This document shows, piece after piece, positions 44,366-52,949 of a DNA stretch of 64,000 nt. Positions within the stretch are counted from its first letter, which is position 1; each line of letters opens with the position of its first letter. The stretch spans positions 1,612,001 through 1,676,000 of the forward strand of contig OZ252283.1 in NCBI GenBank assembly GCA_965250025.1, given 5' to 3'. The translations under genes and the position numbers were made by a program. The notes below the pieces were generated by a model that saw nothing but the letters and a program-made list of their open reading frames with translations, was not told where the DNA came from and ran no database searches. This stretch comes from CBDDLD01 sp965250025. Its GTDB lineage: Bacteria; Bacteroidota; Bacteroidia; Flavobacteriales; Flavobacteriaceae.

Positions 44366-46327
44366 TTAACTTTTACCAAACTGCGCTCTGGCTTCAGTTT
44401 CTATGTGCATTTGATTCACTCTGGCATCTACTTTTCGTTTAAAATCTGTATCCGCTATAGTGGCTACATTATCTAAATACCGAATCACTTCCTGGCGGCG
44501 TATGTCAGAGAAATTCAAGCCTTTCATGTTCGATTTCATCAACTCTTGCAGCATATTGAATTTGGTTTCATAATCCTTTTTAAAATAGATTTCAGGATTT
44601 TCAAACCAGTCTTTTTCCAAATCAAAATCGGTTAATCTTAACGAAATGGCTGACTGTATATTTCTGACATCTCTTGATGAGAAGAACGGGAACAGGGTTT
44701 GCATTTCTTTATACAAAGCGCCATAAAACATATGATCGTCTTCTTCATGAAGTTTTTCAATGTTATCAAAAGCTGCTTTAACACGTTCTTCAGTAGGGTC
44801 TTCTACAGTTTTTAGTATGTCGCCCATATTCTTAGCTAAACCTTGATCTGACAGATATTTATACACTTCTGGATCGTCCATATTAATAAAGCCAGGCATG
44901 GTGTCTTGTAACTTTCGCCACCATATATAATCCTGATCCAGAAAATCATGTTCGGTTCTGGCACCGTCAATTTTAAAGCGTCCCTGAACACGTGAGATCA
45001 CCGCCTTATCCAACATCTCGGGAAGGTTGGTAAATAGCCCTATGGAGCTATTACCATAGTTTACGGCATAAGCGCCTTCTGTGTATCTCAAAAATACACC
45101 GATGACCTCTTTGACTCCTGCAGATACGCCTTGGGCTGTACGCTCTTGTAAATTATTCTCCGCATCATCAATAGGTGCAAAAATAAGCTTACTAGGATCT
45201 TGAAGCGGTTTCATCCATTCTACCATTTTCTCTGCCGATCCACCTTGAAATGTACTGATCAGTGTGTCTGGCATGGGATGGAAAAGGAATGGAATATCCA
45301 ATTCGTCACAGTGTTCTTTAAGCCGTGTAGCTATAGCCGCTATAAGCATACTTTTTCCTGTTCCCGGAATACCATAACCCATAAACACAGGCATAAAGCC
45401 ACCAAGTTCCTGAAATGGGTTTTTTTTGGCTTTAAAATCGTAGCTCAATAAGCGCTCGGTAAGACGACGTGCAAAGTGCTTGGCGTCTCTGTTTCCTACA
45501 ATCTGTTCAAACTGAATCTTATTGAATTCTACACTCTTTGCTGTACCTTCAAATGTATTGTTCCAACCCGATACGGCGAACTCCGAATTTTCCAGCTTAT
45601 ACGTTCTATCAACTATGGTTTCCGTATATTCTAAAGTACTCTTTCGTAACTGAATCTCAGCGATCAAAGCTTCAAAGAATACTACAGAAAAATCAATAAC
45701 ATCTTTATCTGACTTAATGATCTCAGGGTGACTCAAATACTTATCAAAGTAAAACAAATTACAGGATATCCCTTTTAATGGCGTTAATAAAGATACTTCC
45801 GGTAAACCAGCAAATTTTTGCTTCATGACACTTAAATCATCAGAAGCATAAGGCTTGAGATCGTGTAATATTTTATAGGCTATAGCAAATAACATAAATG
45901 CTGTTGCCGTATGCATCTTACTTTCAAATTCACGTTTCCCCGAGGCATCCAGAGTAGATTTACGATCACTAAGACTGGTTAATCCAGAGGCATCATAATA
46001 ACTGTCTTTAATCCACAAGCCTAACGTAATGCCCTCCTGCACAGCATAGAGTGCCTGATTAAGGTATATCGGTAATGCTACCGATTCTGGTAATAATCGT
46101 TTTTTTAATGCCAATACTGTTTTAGATACCGAAATGATTTCTGAAGTGCCAGATCCATTATTGGCTCGAGACAGGTACAATAATATGGAATCGTCTTTAG
46201 CGTCTTTGTCTTTATTTTTAGCACGTAAACTTTGCTCCCATTGTATGCTTTTGAGATAAGATGTAGCCTCATCTCTCAGCATATCGAGCTCGTTTTGTTT
46301 TATAGGAAAAGTTGAATTATGTTGCAT
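44366..46327 (-). CDS. AAA+ ATPase of a conserved Bacteroidota cluster
   Basis: A 653-residue protein: an N-terminal helical region (1-300), then an AAA+ module with Walker A GYGIPGTGKSM (317-327), Walker B-like LIFAPIDDAE (381-390), a sensor-like GLFTNLPEMLDKAVISRVQGRF (arginine-finger candidates) and a C-terminal helical lid. The Walker B has DD instead of the usual DE, so the hydrolysis residue is altered or shifted. No protease or nuclease domain is attached. It is the likely motor of the six-gene cluster, acting on the coiled-coil protein or membrane partners; this is inference. Confidence 0.87.
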   Translation of the reverse strand: MQHNSTFPIKQNELDMLRDEATSYLKSIQWEQSLRAKNKDKDAKDDSILLYLSRANNGSGTSEIISVSKTVLALKKRLLPESVALPIYLNQALYAVQEGITLGLWIKDSYYDASGLTSLSDRKSTLDASGKREFESKMHTATAFMLFAIAYKILHDLKPYASDDLSVMKQKFAGLPEVSLLTPLKGISCNLFYFDKYLSHPEIIKSDKDVIDFSVVFFEALIAEIQLRKSTLEYTETIVDRTYKLENSEFAVSGWNNTFEGTAKSVEFNKIQFEQIVGNRDAKHFARRLTERLLSYDFKAKKNPFQELGGFMPVFMGYGIPGTGKSMLIAAIATRLKEHCDELDIPFLFHPMPDTLISTFQGGSAEKMVEWMKPLQDPSKLIFAPIDDAENNLQERTAQGVSAGVKEVIGVFLRYTEGAYAVNYGNSSIGLFTNLPEMLDKAVISRVQGRFKIDGARTEHDFLDQDYIWWRKLQDTMPGFINMDDPEVYKYLSDQGLAKNMGDILKTVEDPTEERVKAAFDNIEKLHEEDDHMFYGALYKEMQTLFPFFSSRDVRNIQSAISLRLTDFDLEKDWFENPEIYFKKDYETKFNMLQELMKSNMKGLNFSDIRRQEVIRYLDNVATIADTDFKRKVDARVNQMHIETEARAQFGKS

Positions 46328-46381
46328 ACTTTATGTTTTGATCATCACCAAAACTTTAAAATAGTTTGGTATGATTATTTA

Positions 46382-47416
46382 TTATAACTCTGCCATTTGA
46401 ATTGGCGGTTTGGCTAACTTATTAATGACTTCTGGCGTCTTATTATACAGCATTTGAATCATACGGTGAGGCGCCAGAATATAATTCTGCTGAATAACTT
46501 CGCTCCAACGTTGTAACGTTTGTTTTTTAAAGAAGCTGCCTTCTTTAAATTCACTACCGGAGTACACTTCATCAATTTTAAGAGAAAAGGCATACGCTTC
46601 CAATGGCAGCTCTTTTTTTCCAATACCATCTAAAATAGCATGTGTCACTTCATTCTCATCTTTTGCAAACACATTATGTAAAGGACCTAAATCTATACGC
46701 TTTATATGCTTTGGCAATACATCCGGCAATTTTCTATCAATGGCATAAGCCATGGCATCAAGATTCATTTTCCGATCTGCAGTTTGCCGTATGGCTTCAT
46801 AAATTTTTGATCGTTCGTTGTTTGGGTTTCTTCCATCATAATCAAAATACATAAAACATATGAACGGTCTATTGTGAGCCACATCATAGAAGCTCCAGCT
46901 TGTCATATACTCAGCTTTAACATGATCTGGAGAAGGTATGATCTTACCCTGTACAAACTTATTGAAAATGAATTCTTGCTTTACATTAGTGTAGTAGACT
47001 ATTGATGCCGCCTGAAACAATCTGGATTTCTTAATGGGTTGCTTTTTTCGCATTAAGGTATCTAAAAATTCGTCCTGTAGCGATTCTATATCAGTAAGCT
47101 TATTCAAATACTCTTCTCTTAAAGCAAGATCATTGTACAAATACCTAAATTCCAAATAATTAGGAAATCCTGAATCGGTAAGATCGATTTTCATATTGTC
47201 CTCATCATCATACATGTATTTTACACGCATGGCTTCTATAGAATACAATAACAAATCGCAATATTGCTTGAAAAATATCAACTCTTTTTCACTACACAAT
47301 TGCTGTTGTTGCATTTTTACAATCAATTCCTTTATGGTAAAATCTACCATTTTGTGATAAAACACATATTGTTCCTTGGAATCGAGTTGTGCAGAATCTA
47401 AAGGTGTAACAATCAT
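46382..47416 (-). CDS. Unknown protein of the AAA+ cluster
   Basis: A 344-residue soluble protein, mostly helical in the first 150 residues and mixed alpha/beta afterwards (FICFMYFDYDGRNPNNERSKIYE, LPKHIKRIDLGPLHNVFA). I do not recognise a family or an active-site motif. It is transcribed with the AAA+ ATPase (54-base gap) and follows the coiled-coil gene after 117 bases that contain a large inverted repeat. Confidence 0.75.
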   Translation of the reverse strand: MIVTPLDSAQLDSKEQYVFYHKMVDFTIKELIVKMQQQQLCSEKELIFFKQYCDLLLYSIEAMRVKYMYDDEDNMKIDLTDSGFPNYLEFRYLYNDLALREEYLNKLTDIESLQDEFLDTLMRKKQPIKKSRLFQAASIVYYTNVKQEFIFNKFVQGKIIPSPDHVKAEYMTSWSFYDVAHNRPFICFMYFDYDGRNPNNERSKIYEAIRQTADRKMNLDAMAYAIDRKLPDVLPKHIKRIDLGPLHNVFAKDENEVTHAILDGIGKKELPLEAYAFSLKIDEVYSGSEFKEGSFFKKQTLQRWSEVIQQNYILAPHRMIQMLYNKTPEVINKLAKPPIQMAEL

Positions 47417-47479
47417 AATTGAACAATCGTCGCTGTAAGGCTATTAGTTAATCTTTGAAGTTAATACTAGTGGTGTATT

Positions 47480-47522
47480 AAGCACATTCACATATCAAAT
47501 GTAAAGGCTAAGGAATGTGCTT
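47480..47522. repeat. Inverted repeat between two cluster genes
   Basis: AAGCACATTC (47480-47489) and GAATGTGCTT (47513-47522) form a perfect 10-base stem with a 23-base loop. No T-run follows on the minus strand. The loop holds a minus-strand TACATTTG (47503-47496) that fits the -7 box, so it could be an attenuator or a regulated internal promoter of the AAA+ part of the cluster. Confidence 0.4.
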
Positions 47523-47533
47523 GTTGTTTTGTT

Positions 47534-48883
47534 TTATGATAACAAATCGTCTTCACTTTCAGGTTTTGGCGCATCGCCATTTCCTTTATCGCCACCATCA
47601 TCAGGTGTTGGAGCCGATCCGTCTGATTTATAATACTCTTCAAAAATCTCTTTCATGTCTATGCCATAACGTTCAGCAAAATTCTTCTGGATGTCTACAT
47701 CTTTTTCTCGGATCTCTTGTAAGGCTTCAGCATAACTGCTGTATACACCTTGCATGACTTTCTCATGAACCGGAATATTATCCATCATTTCCTGACGTGC
47801 TTTAGCACTGGCCGTATGCATTGCGGCTAAGGTTTCTCCAATGTGCTCATCGGTTTTAACACCTAGATGTTCAAGTATGGCTGCAAATTCCTGATCTGTT
47901 CTGGCCTTTAATGCTATGACATAGCCGTCATAATACTTCAAACGTTCCTCAGTATCACTCTTTAACTTAGCTCTATGTGTTTGAAGGTTGCTTCTTAAAG
48001 AGGTCAATACTTTAATGGTAAGATTGTGTTTATGCACAAAACTATCCTTACTGGCAGCCAATGTGGTATAAGCATTTTTTAAGCCTTCCAACTCTTCTAC
48101 TTTTTGTTCAAGAGTGGTTACTTTACCAATGGCCTCGGCATATTCAGCAGATTGTTTATCTGCTATGTCTTCTAGTTCCTGACGTGCTTGCTTTAGTAAC
48201 GCATATTCCGTTTCTAACTTATCTTCTACCTCTTTCTTTTTCTCTAAAGCTCTGGTATGATTTTTAGTCGCTTCTACTATAGCATCCTGTAATTTATCTT
48301 CGACTTCTTTGATCTCAACTTCTCGGTCTTTCAATCGTTTTACTGCAGCCTGGCTTTTAAAGGACAACTCATTAAGTAACGTTTGAATATCCGCAGATTC
48401 TATACGCTGCTGAAACATAGCTTTGGCTTTATTATCTGCTGCATCTCTGTCTTTTTGGGCTGCTTTTAATTCTTCAGCTGCTTTTGCAATCTTACTTTTA
48501 CGCCCCCACAGATTATTCCACCAGGTATCGGGTTTATTCTCTGCATCTTCAAGCTCAACTTTTGCACGTTCCAAGCGCTTTATGGCATTATCTATTATTT
48601 TTTGCTCATCAGCATTGAGAGAAGAAAAGTTTTCAAAAATAATACCAACTTCATCCTGATAATCCGTTAAGTCCTTAATGGCATCCAGTAATGTGGTTCT
48701 GTCCTTTTCAGCCATGTGTACAACGTCATCCAGAGTAGCATTTAAAATCTTTTGACGCACTTCAGGATCGTCTTCCTGCGCCAATTTTGACTTCATAGTA
48801 TCAATGGCTTTACCCCAATTGACATCTACTTGTGCTTGTTTTTCATTGGAATTGGTCTCTAATAAATCGAAATCATCAGACAT
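47534..48883 (-). CDS. Long coiled-coil protein, first gene of the AAA+ cluster
   Basis: A 449-residue cytosolic protein, acidic and almost wholly helical, with a long coiled coil from about residue 90 to 280 (for example VEIKEVEDKLQDAIVEATKN, EVEDKLETEYALLKQARQEL) and further helices to residue 420; the tail is an acidic linker (SAPTPDDGGDKGNGDAPKPE). Related flavobacterial proteins carry the database label 'microtubule-binding protein', which reflects only coiled-coil similarity. It could be a filament, scaffold or substrate for the AAA+ ATPase. No promoter with a full consensus was found upstream. Confidence 0.82.
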   Translation of the reverse strand: MSDDFDLLETNSNEKQAQVDVNWGKAIDTMKSKLAQEDDPEVRQKILNATLDDVVHMAEKDRTTLLDAIKDLTDYQDEVGIIFENFSSLNADEQKIIDNAIKRLERAKVELEDAENKPDTWWNNLWGRKSKIAKAAEELKAAQKDRDAADNKAKAMFQQRIESADIQTLLNELSFKSQAAVKRLKDREVEIKEVEDKLQDAIVEATKNHTRALEKKKEVEDKLETEYALLKQARQELEDIADKQSAEYAEAIGKVTTLEQKVEELEGLKNAYTTLAASKDSFVHKHNLTIKVLTSLRSNLQTHRAKLKSDTEERLKYYDGYVIALKARTDQEFAAILEHLGVKTDEHIGETLAAMHTASAKARQEMMDNIPVHEKVMQGVYSSYAEALQEIREKDVDIQKNFAERYGIDMKEIFEEYYKSDGSAPTPDDGGDKGNGDAPKPESEDDLLS

Positions 48884-49019
48884 GTGTTGTAGTTTTTAAT
48901 TGAACAAAAATTGAATAGGCAATTTCGGTAATTTTTATGAGTATAAAAAGGTCACCAAGTAAATATATGTATCAAATAACATTAAAACGTTACAACCATA
49001 TAAAAACATCGATATTCAG

Positions 49020-49027
49020 TATCTTTA
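49020..49027 (+). promoter_or_regulatory. Possible -7 box of the MBL lipoprotein gene
   Basis: TATCTTTA fits TAnnTTTR and lies 17 bases before the ATG at 49045. Confidence 0.35.
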
Positions 49028-49044
49028 CGTAAATACTACTTGTT

Positions 49045-49809
49045 ATGAAAAAAATGAAATTCTTGCTTTTGCTGACATCATTATTTGTATTACACTGTAA
49101 GGACAAAAATGCTGAGGCCTTGTCTGACAAAAAATCGGATACTACTGATCCTGTTAAAATCATTCCCATAGCACATGGAACTTTAGTTCTTGAGACGAGC
49201 TCTGAAGTTATTTATATAGACCCTACTGGCGGTCCAAAAGCTTTTAGAGGTCAAAAACGCCCAACTTATGTTTTAATTACCGATATTCATGGTGATCACC
49301 TTAATATGGAAACATTAGAAGGTTTGGATCTAAACAATGTCACTGTCATTGCTCCAAAGGCTGTTACAGATAAATTACCGTCTACTATCTCTAATACTAT
49401 TGTGACCTTAAATAACGGTGATTCTTATGATACGGAATCATTGATTGTAGAAGCAATCCCCATGTATAATCTAAGAGAGGAAGCTTTGAAATTTCATGAA
49501 AAAGGTCGAGGTAATGGTTATGTTATTACTTTAGAAGGCCAACGCATCTATATTTCCGGAGACACAGAAGATATCAAAGAGATGAGAATGCTTAAAGCTA
49601 TTGATAAGGCCTTAGTATGTATGAACTTACCTTATACTATGACTGTAGAAAGTGCTGCAGATGCTGTTTTGGAGTTTACACCCAAAGAAGTTATTCCATA
49701 TCACTACAAAGGCACTAATGGGTTGAGCGATATTAAGAAGTTCAAATATATTGTGAATACGGAAAATTCTAAAATAAAAGTGACTTTATTGGATTGGTAT
49801 AAAGGCTAG
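49045..49809 (+). CDS. MBL-fold hydrolase, exported lipoprotein
   Basis: A 254-residue protein with a lipoprotein-like signal (MKKMKFLLLLTSLFVLHC) and a metallo-beta-lactamase fold of the UPF0173/UlaG-like group. The metal motif reads TDIHGDHLN, with further ligands in GRGNGYVITLEGQRIYISGDTED and IPYHYKG. Lipidation would place it in the periplasm, unusual for this mainly cytosolic group but common in flavobacteria. Substrate unknown. It is monocistronic. Confidence 0.87.
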   Translation: MKKMKFLLLLTSLFVLHCKDKNAEALSDKKSDTTDPVKIIPIAHGTLVLETSSEVIYIDPTGGPKAFRGQKRPTYVLITDIHGDHLNMETLEGLDLNNVTVIAPKAVTDKLPSTISNTIVTLNNGDSYDTESLIVEAIPMYNLREEALKFHEKGRGNGYVITLEGQRIYISGDTEDIKEMRMLKAIDKALVCMNLPYTMTVESAADAVLEFTPKEVIPYHYKGTNGLSDIKKFKYIVNTENSKIKVTLLDWYKG

Positions 49810-49943
49810 TGTTTATGCATAATTGGCTATTTATTAAACAATTATGTGTATAAAATGATGGAAATTTTTGTTAAAAAAATGATTATCAATAAAATATATT
49901 ACATATATTAGCCGTGCTAAACCAAATCATTAATCTACGAATT

Positions 49944-50177
49944 ATGCCTAATTACCTACAAAATAAGGCACTTATAGTAACAACTGCCCAATTGACAATA
50001 GTCCTCATTGTTACTGCTACCATTTTCCTTTTCTTTATCATATTAGCCATTATTAAGATGTATAAACTTAAAGCTGAAAACAAGAAGTTAATGGAAACCA
50101 ATGCCTTTAAAAATGAATTGGACGACTCTTATAAGGATTTTACAGGCGGTCATCTGTACGGAAGTGATAGCCAATAA
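49944..50177 (+). CDS. Small single-pass membrane protein
   Basis: A 77-residue protein starting at ATG 49944 (MPNYLQNK); a GTG 10 codons upstream is in frame but less likely. One membrane helix (TIVLIVTATIFLFFIILAIIKMY), then a short charged coiled coil (KLKAENKKLMETNAFKNELD) and a hydrophilic tail. No family recognised; it may be a small assembly or stress membrane protein, without evidence. It is followed by a strong terminator. Confidence 0.6.
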   Translation: MPNYLQNKALIVTTAQLTIVLIVTATIFLFFIILAIIKMYKLKAENKKLMETNAFKNELDDSYKDFTGGHLYGSDSQ

Positions 50178-50192
50178 TGTTTAAAATAATAT

Positions 50193-50226
50193 AAAAAAAG
50201 CCACGCAATGCGTGGCTTTTTTTATT
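50193..50226. terminator. Bidirectional terminator
   Basis: AAAAGCCACGC-aat-GCGTGGCTTTT with long A- and T-runs between the small membrane protein gene and the convergent ettA. Confidence 0.93.
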
Positions 50227-51917
50227 TATCGAATTAATTTTTTGTATTTGATACGTTTAGGCATCAAATCGCCACCTAAGCGTTTCTTTTTATTCTCTTC
50301 ATAATCACTGAAACTACCTTCAAAGAAATACACCTGAGAATCACCTTCAAAGGCTAAAATATGTGTGCATATACGATCTAAAAACCAGCGGTCGTGAGAA
50401 ATGACTACCGCACATCCGGCAAAATTCTCAAGCCCTTCTTCTAAAGCTCTTAATGTGTTGACATCTAAATCATTAGTAGGCTCATCTAAAAGTAATACAT
50501 TACCTTCTTCTTTCAATGTCATTGCCAAGTGAAGTCGGTTACGTTCTCCTCCGGATAACAACTTTACTTTCTTATTTTGTTCACTACCACTGAAGTTAAA
50601 TCGACTTAGATAAGCTCTGGAATTTACCTGACGATTACCCATCATGATCAATTCTTGTTCGTCACTAAAATTTTGCCATATGGTTTTTTCAGAGTCTATG
50701 TTAGCGTGACTTTGATCCACATAGGCTATTTTGGCAGTTTCACCAACTTTAAACGCTCCCTTATCGGCTTGCTCTTCACCCATAATCATTCTGAAAATGG
50801 TGGTTTTACCTGCACCATTTGGTCCAATGATTCCAACTATTCCTGCCTGAGGTAAGTTAAAATTTAAATCTTCGTACAACAGTTTATCCCCGTAAGCTTT
50901 AGACACACCGACAGCCTCAATAACATTGGTTCCCAGTCTCGGCCCGTTAGGAATATAGATTTCCAATTTCTCGTCGAGTTGTTTTTGGTCCTGACTCATT
51001 AACTTATCATAGTTATTAAGACGTGCCTTTTGTTTGGCCTGTCTACCTTTTGGCGCCATCCTTACCCATTCTAACTCTCGTTCTAAGGTCTTTTGGCGTT
51101 TACTGGCTTGCTTTTGCTCTTGAGCCATACGCTTGGATTTCTGGTCTAACCAGGAAGAATAATTGCCTTTCCAGGGGATACCCTCTCCGCGATCGAGTTC
51201 TAAAATCCAACCGGCTACATTATCCAAGAAGTATCTATCGTGAGTTACGGCTATCACAGTCCCTTTATATTGTGCTAAATGATGTTCTAACCAGTGTACA
51301 GATTCTGCATCCAAATGGTTGGTAGGCTCATCTAAAAGCAAAACGTCTGGCTCTTGTAATAATAATCTGCATAATGCTACACGACGTTTTTCTCCTCCAG
51401 ACAAGACTTCAATCTTTTTATCGCCTTCCGGCGTCCGTAGAGCATCCATGGCTATTTCGAGCTTAGTATCCAATTCCCAGGCATTAGAAGCATCTATTTG
51501 GTCTTGAAGCTCAGCTTGACGATCCATAAGCTTTTGCATTTTATCCGGATCAGAATACACTTCTTCCAAACCAAACATATCGTTGATCTTATTGTATTCA
51601 TCTAAGATGGCAACCGTTTCAGCTGCGCCTTCTTTAACGACTTCTAATACTGTTTTGTTAGGGTCTAATTGTGGTTCTTGCTCCAGATAACCCACACTGT
51701 AGTCCTGAGAGAATACAACATCGCCCTGATAATTCTTATCTACCCCCGCAATGATTTTTAATAGAGTGGATTTACCAGAACCATTAAGTCCCAATATTCC
51801 TATCTTTGCCCCATAAAAGAAGCTTAGGTAAATGTTCTTTAAAACTGGTGTATTTGCACCTTGGAAGGTCTTGGTTACACCAGACATTGAAAAGATTACT
51901 TTTTTATCATCGCTCAT
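50226..51917 (-). CDS. ettA: Energy-dependent translational throttle protein EttA (ABC-F)
   Basis: A 563-residue ABC-F ATPase that binds the ribosomal E site and adjusts entry into elongation with the ATP/ADP ratio. Two ABC modules: Walker A GLNGSGKST and GPNGAGKTT, signatures LSGGEKRRVALC and LSGGERNRLHLA, Walker B LLLDEPTNHLD and LLLDEPTNDLD. The arm and inter-domain linker (KQKARLNNYDKLMSQDQKQLDEK) are as in EttA. Its ATG overlaps the stop of the CAL67264-type gene by one base (TAATG), so the two are translationally coupled. Confidence 0.96.
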   Translation of the reverse strand: MSDDKKVIFSMSGVTKTFQGANTPVLKNIYLSFFYGAKIGILGLNGSGKSTLLKIIAGVDKNYQGDVVFSQDYSVGYLEQEPQLDPNKTVLEVVKEGAAETVAILDEYNKINDMFGLEEVYSDPDKMQKLMDRQAELQDQIDASNAWELDTKLEIAMDALRTPEGDKKIEVLSGGEKRRVALCRLLLQEPDVLLLDEPTNHLDAESVHWLEHHLAQYKGTVIAVTHDRYFLDNVAGWILELDRGEGIPWKGNYSSWLDQKSKRMAQEQKQASKRQKTLERELEWVRMAPKGRQAKQKARLNNYDKLMSQDQKQLDEKLEIYIPNGPRLGTNVIEAVGVSKAYGDKLLYEDLNFNLPQAGIVGIIGPNGAGKTTIFRMIMGEEQADKGAFKVGETAKIAYVDQSHANIDSEKTIWQNFSDEQELIMMGNRQVNSRAYLSRFNFSGSEQNKKVKLLSGGERNRLHLAMTLKEEGNVLLLDEPTNDLDVNTLRALEEGLENFAGCAVVISHDRWFLDRICTHILAFEGDSQVYFFEGSFSDYEENKKKRLGGDLMPKRIKYKKLIR

Positions 51918-52093
51918 TACACACGCCCTTTTAATGCATTAAACACCCACGCTATTGCGAAAAAACCAATCCCTACTGCAGCAAAGCCATACCCTGCAAC
52001 ATCATCGTATTTGAATGCGCCCAAAGCTATCAGCCCAAGTCCTACTATTATCATTATGGTTGTGGCCCACGCCAATACCGTATTTTTATTCAT
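51917..52093 (-). CDS. CAL67264 family membrane protein
   Basis: A 58-residue protein with two membrane helices (TVLAWATTIMIIVGLGLIALGAF and GYGFAAVGIGFFAIAWVFNAL) and a basic end (KGRV). It matches the small flavobacterial family named CAL67264. The start MNKNTVLAW at 52093 follows the family; two codons upstream another ATG is available. It is coupled by TAATG to ettA, which suggests a constant pairing, but its role is unknown. Confidence 0.85.
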   Translation of the reverse strand: MNKNTVLAWATTIMIIVGLGLIALGAFKYDDVAGYGFAAVGIGFFAIAWVFNALKGRV

Positions 52094-52152
52094 TGCCATA
52101 TTAAAAATGATTTTTGTTGTTTAGACGAATTACAAATATCGTTTTTTTATAT

Positions 52153-52182
52153 AAAAAAGCACCCTGTTTTAGGATGCTTTTA
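52153..52182 (-). terminator. Intrinsic terminator of the pirin operon
   Basis: On the minus strand AAAAGCATCC-taaaacag-GGTGCTTTTTT forms a hairpin with a T-run just beyond the pirin gene stop. Confidence 0.8.
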
Positions 52183-52203
52183 AATAATATAACAGATGCA
52201 AAA

Positions 52204-52929
52204 CTAATTAAGCTGTAGCATTGGTACTTCTACAATAACCAATTTTGTGTTTGACTGAGCGTTAAGCTTTAAGTTTTCAACGTCCCAAATGCCAATAGCA
52301 TCTCTATCGTTAAGAACATGATCTTCAATAACAATACGTCCTTCTATGACAAAAACATAAAAGCCATTATTATTTGCCTTAGGCTGTAGTTCTAATTCCC
52401 GGTGCTCTTCTAAATCGGCTCTATAAATATAAGCTTGTTGGCTTATTGGTAGTGCAACTCCTTCTAATTTGTCTTTTGGCGCCACTACTGTTTGTAACGC
52501 ATTTTTCTGTAATGCAGTATCAAATAAGCGCTGTTCATAATTAGGCGCTACATTCATTGCCTCGGGAACAATCCATAATTGAAGAAAATTGACCGTGTCC
52601 GTCTTGCTATCGTTAAATTCTGAATGTGTTAATCCGGTTCCTGCAGACATGACCTGAATTTCCCCCACTTCAATAGCGCGTTTATTTCCCATGCTGTCTT
52701 TATGAGAAAGTGCACCTTTTAAAGGAATAGAGATGATTTCCATATTTTGATGTGGGTGCGTTCCAAACCCCATTTTGGGTTGTACCAGATCGTCATTTAG
52801 CACACGTAACGCTCCAAAATTCATACGTTCTGGATTGTGATACCCTGCAAAACTAAAACTGTGATTAGACTTTAACCATCCGTGATCTGCATGGCCTCTG
52901 GTTTCTGATTTGTGAATTACTGTTTTCAT
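52204..52929 (-). CDS. Pirin family protein (YhaK-like)
   Basis: A 241-residue bicupin of the pirin family with the metal-binding motif GFGTHPHQNMEIISIPLKG near residue 55 and GTGLTHSEFN near 99. Pirins of this type (YhaK, quercetinase-like) bind iron and have been linked to oxidative stress and quercetin oxidation. The catalytic ligands are His, His, His, Glu. It starts 20 bases after the larger pirin gene and shares its operator. Confidence 0.9.
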   Translation of the reverse strand: MKTVIHKSETRGHADHGWLKSNHSFSFAGYHNPERMNFGALRVLNDDLVQPKMGFGTHPHQNMEIISIPLKGALSHKDSMGNKRAIEVGEIQVMSAGTGLTHSEFNDSKTDTVNFLQLWIVPEAMNVAPNYEQRLFDTALQKNALQTVVAPKDKLEGVALPISQQAYIYRADLEEHRELELQPKANNNGFYVFVIEGRIVIEDHVLNDRDAIGIWDVENLKLNAQSNTKLVIVEVPMLQLN

Positions 52930-52949
52930 TGTTTTTACTTTCTATACTA

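Noticed and set aside
47534..48883. TelA-type tellurite resistance protein
   Set aside because: The coiled-coil character is suggestive, but no TelA core motif is recognised and no TerB/TerD genes are adjacent.
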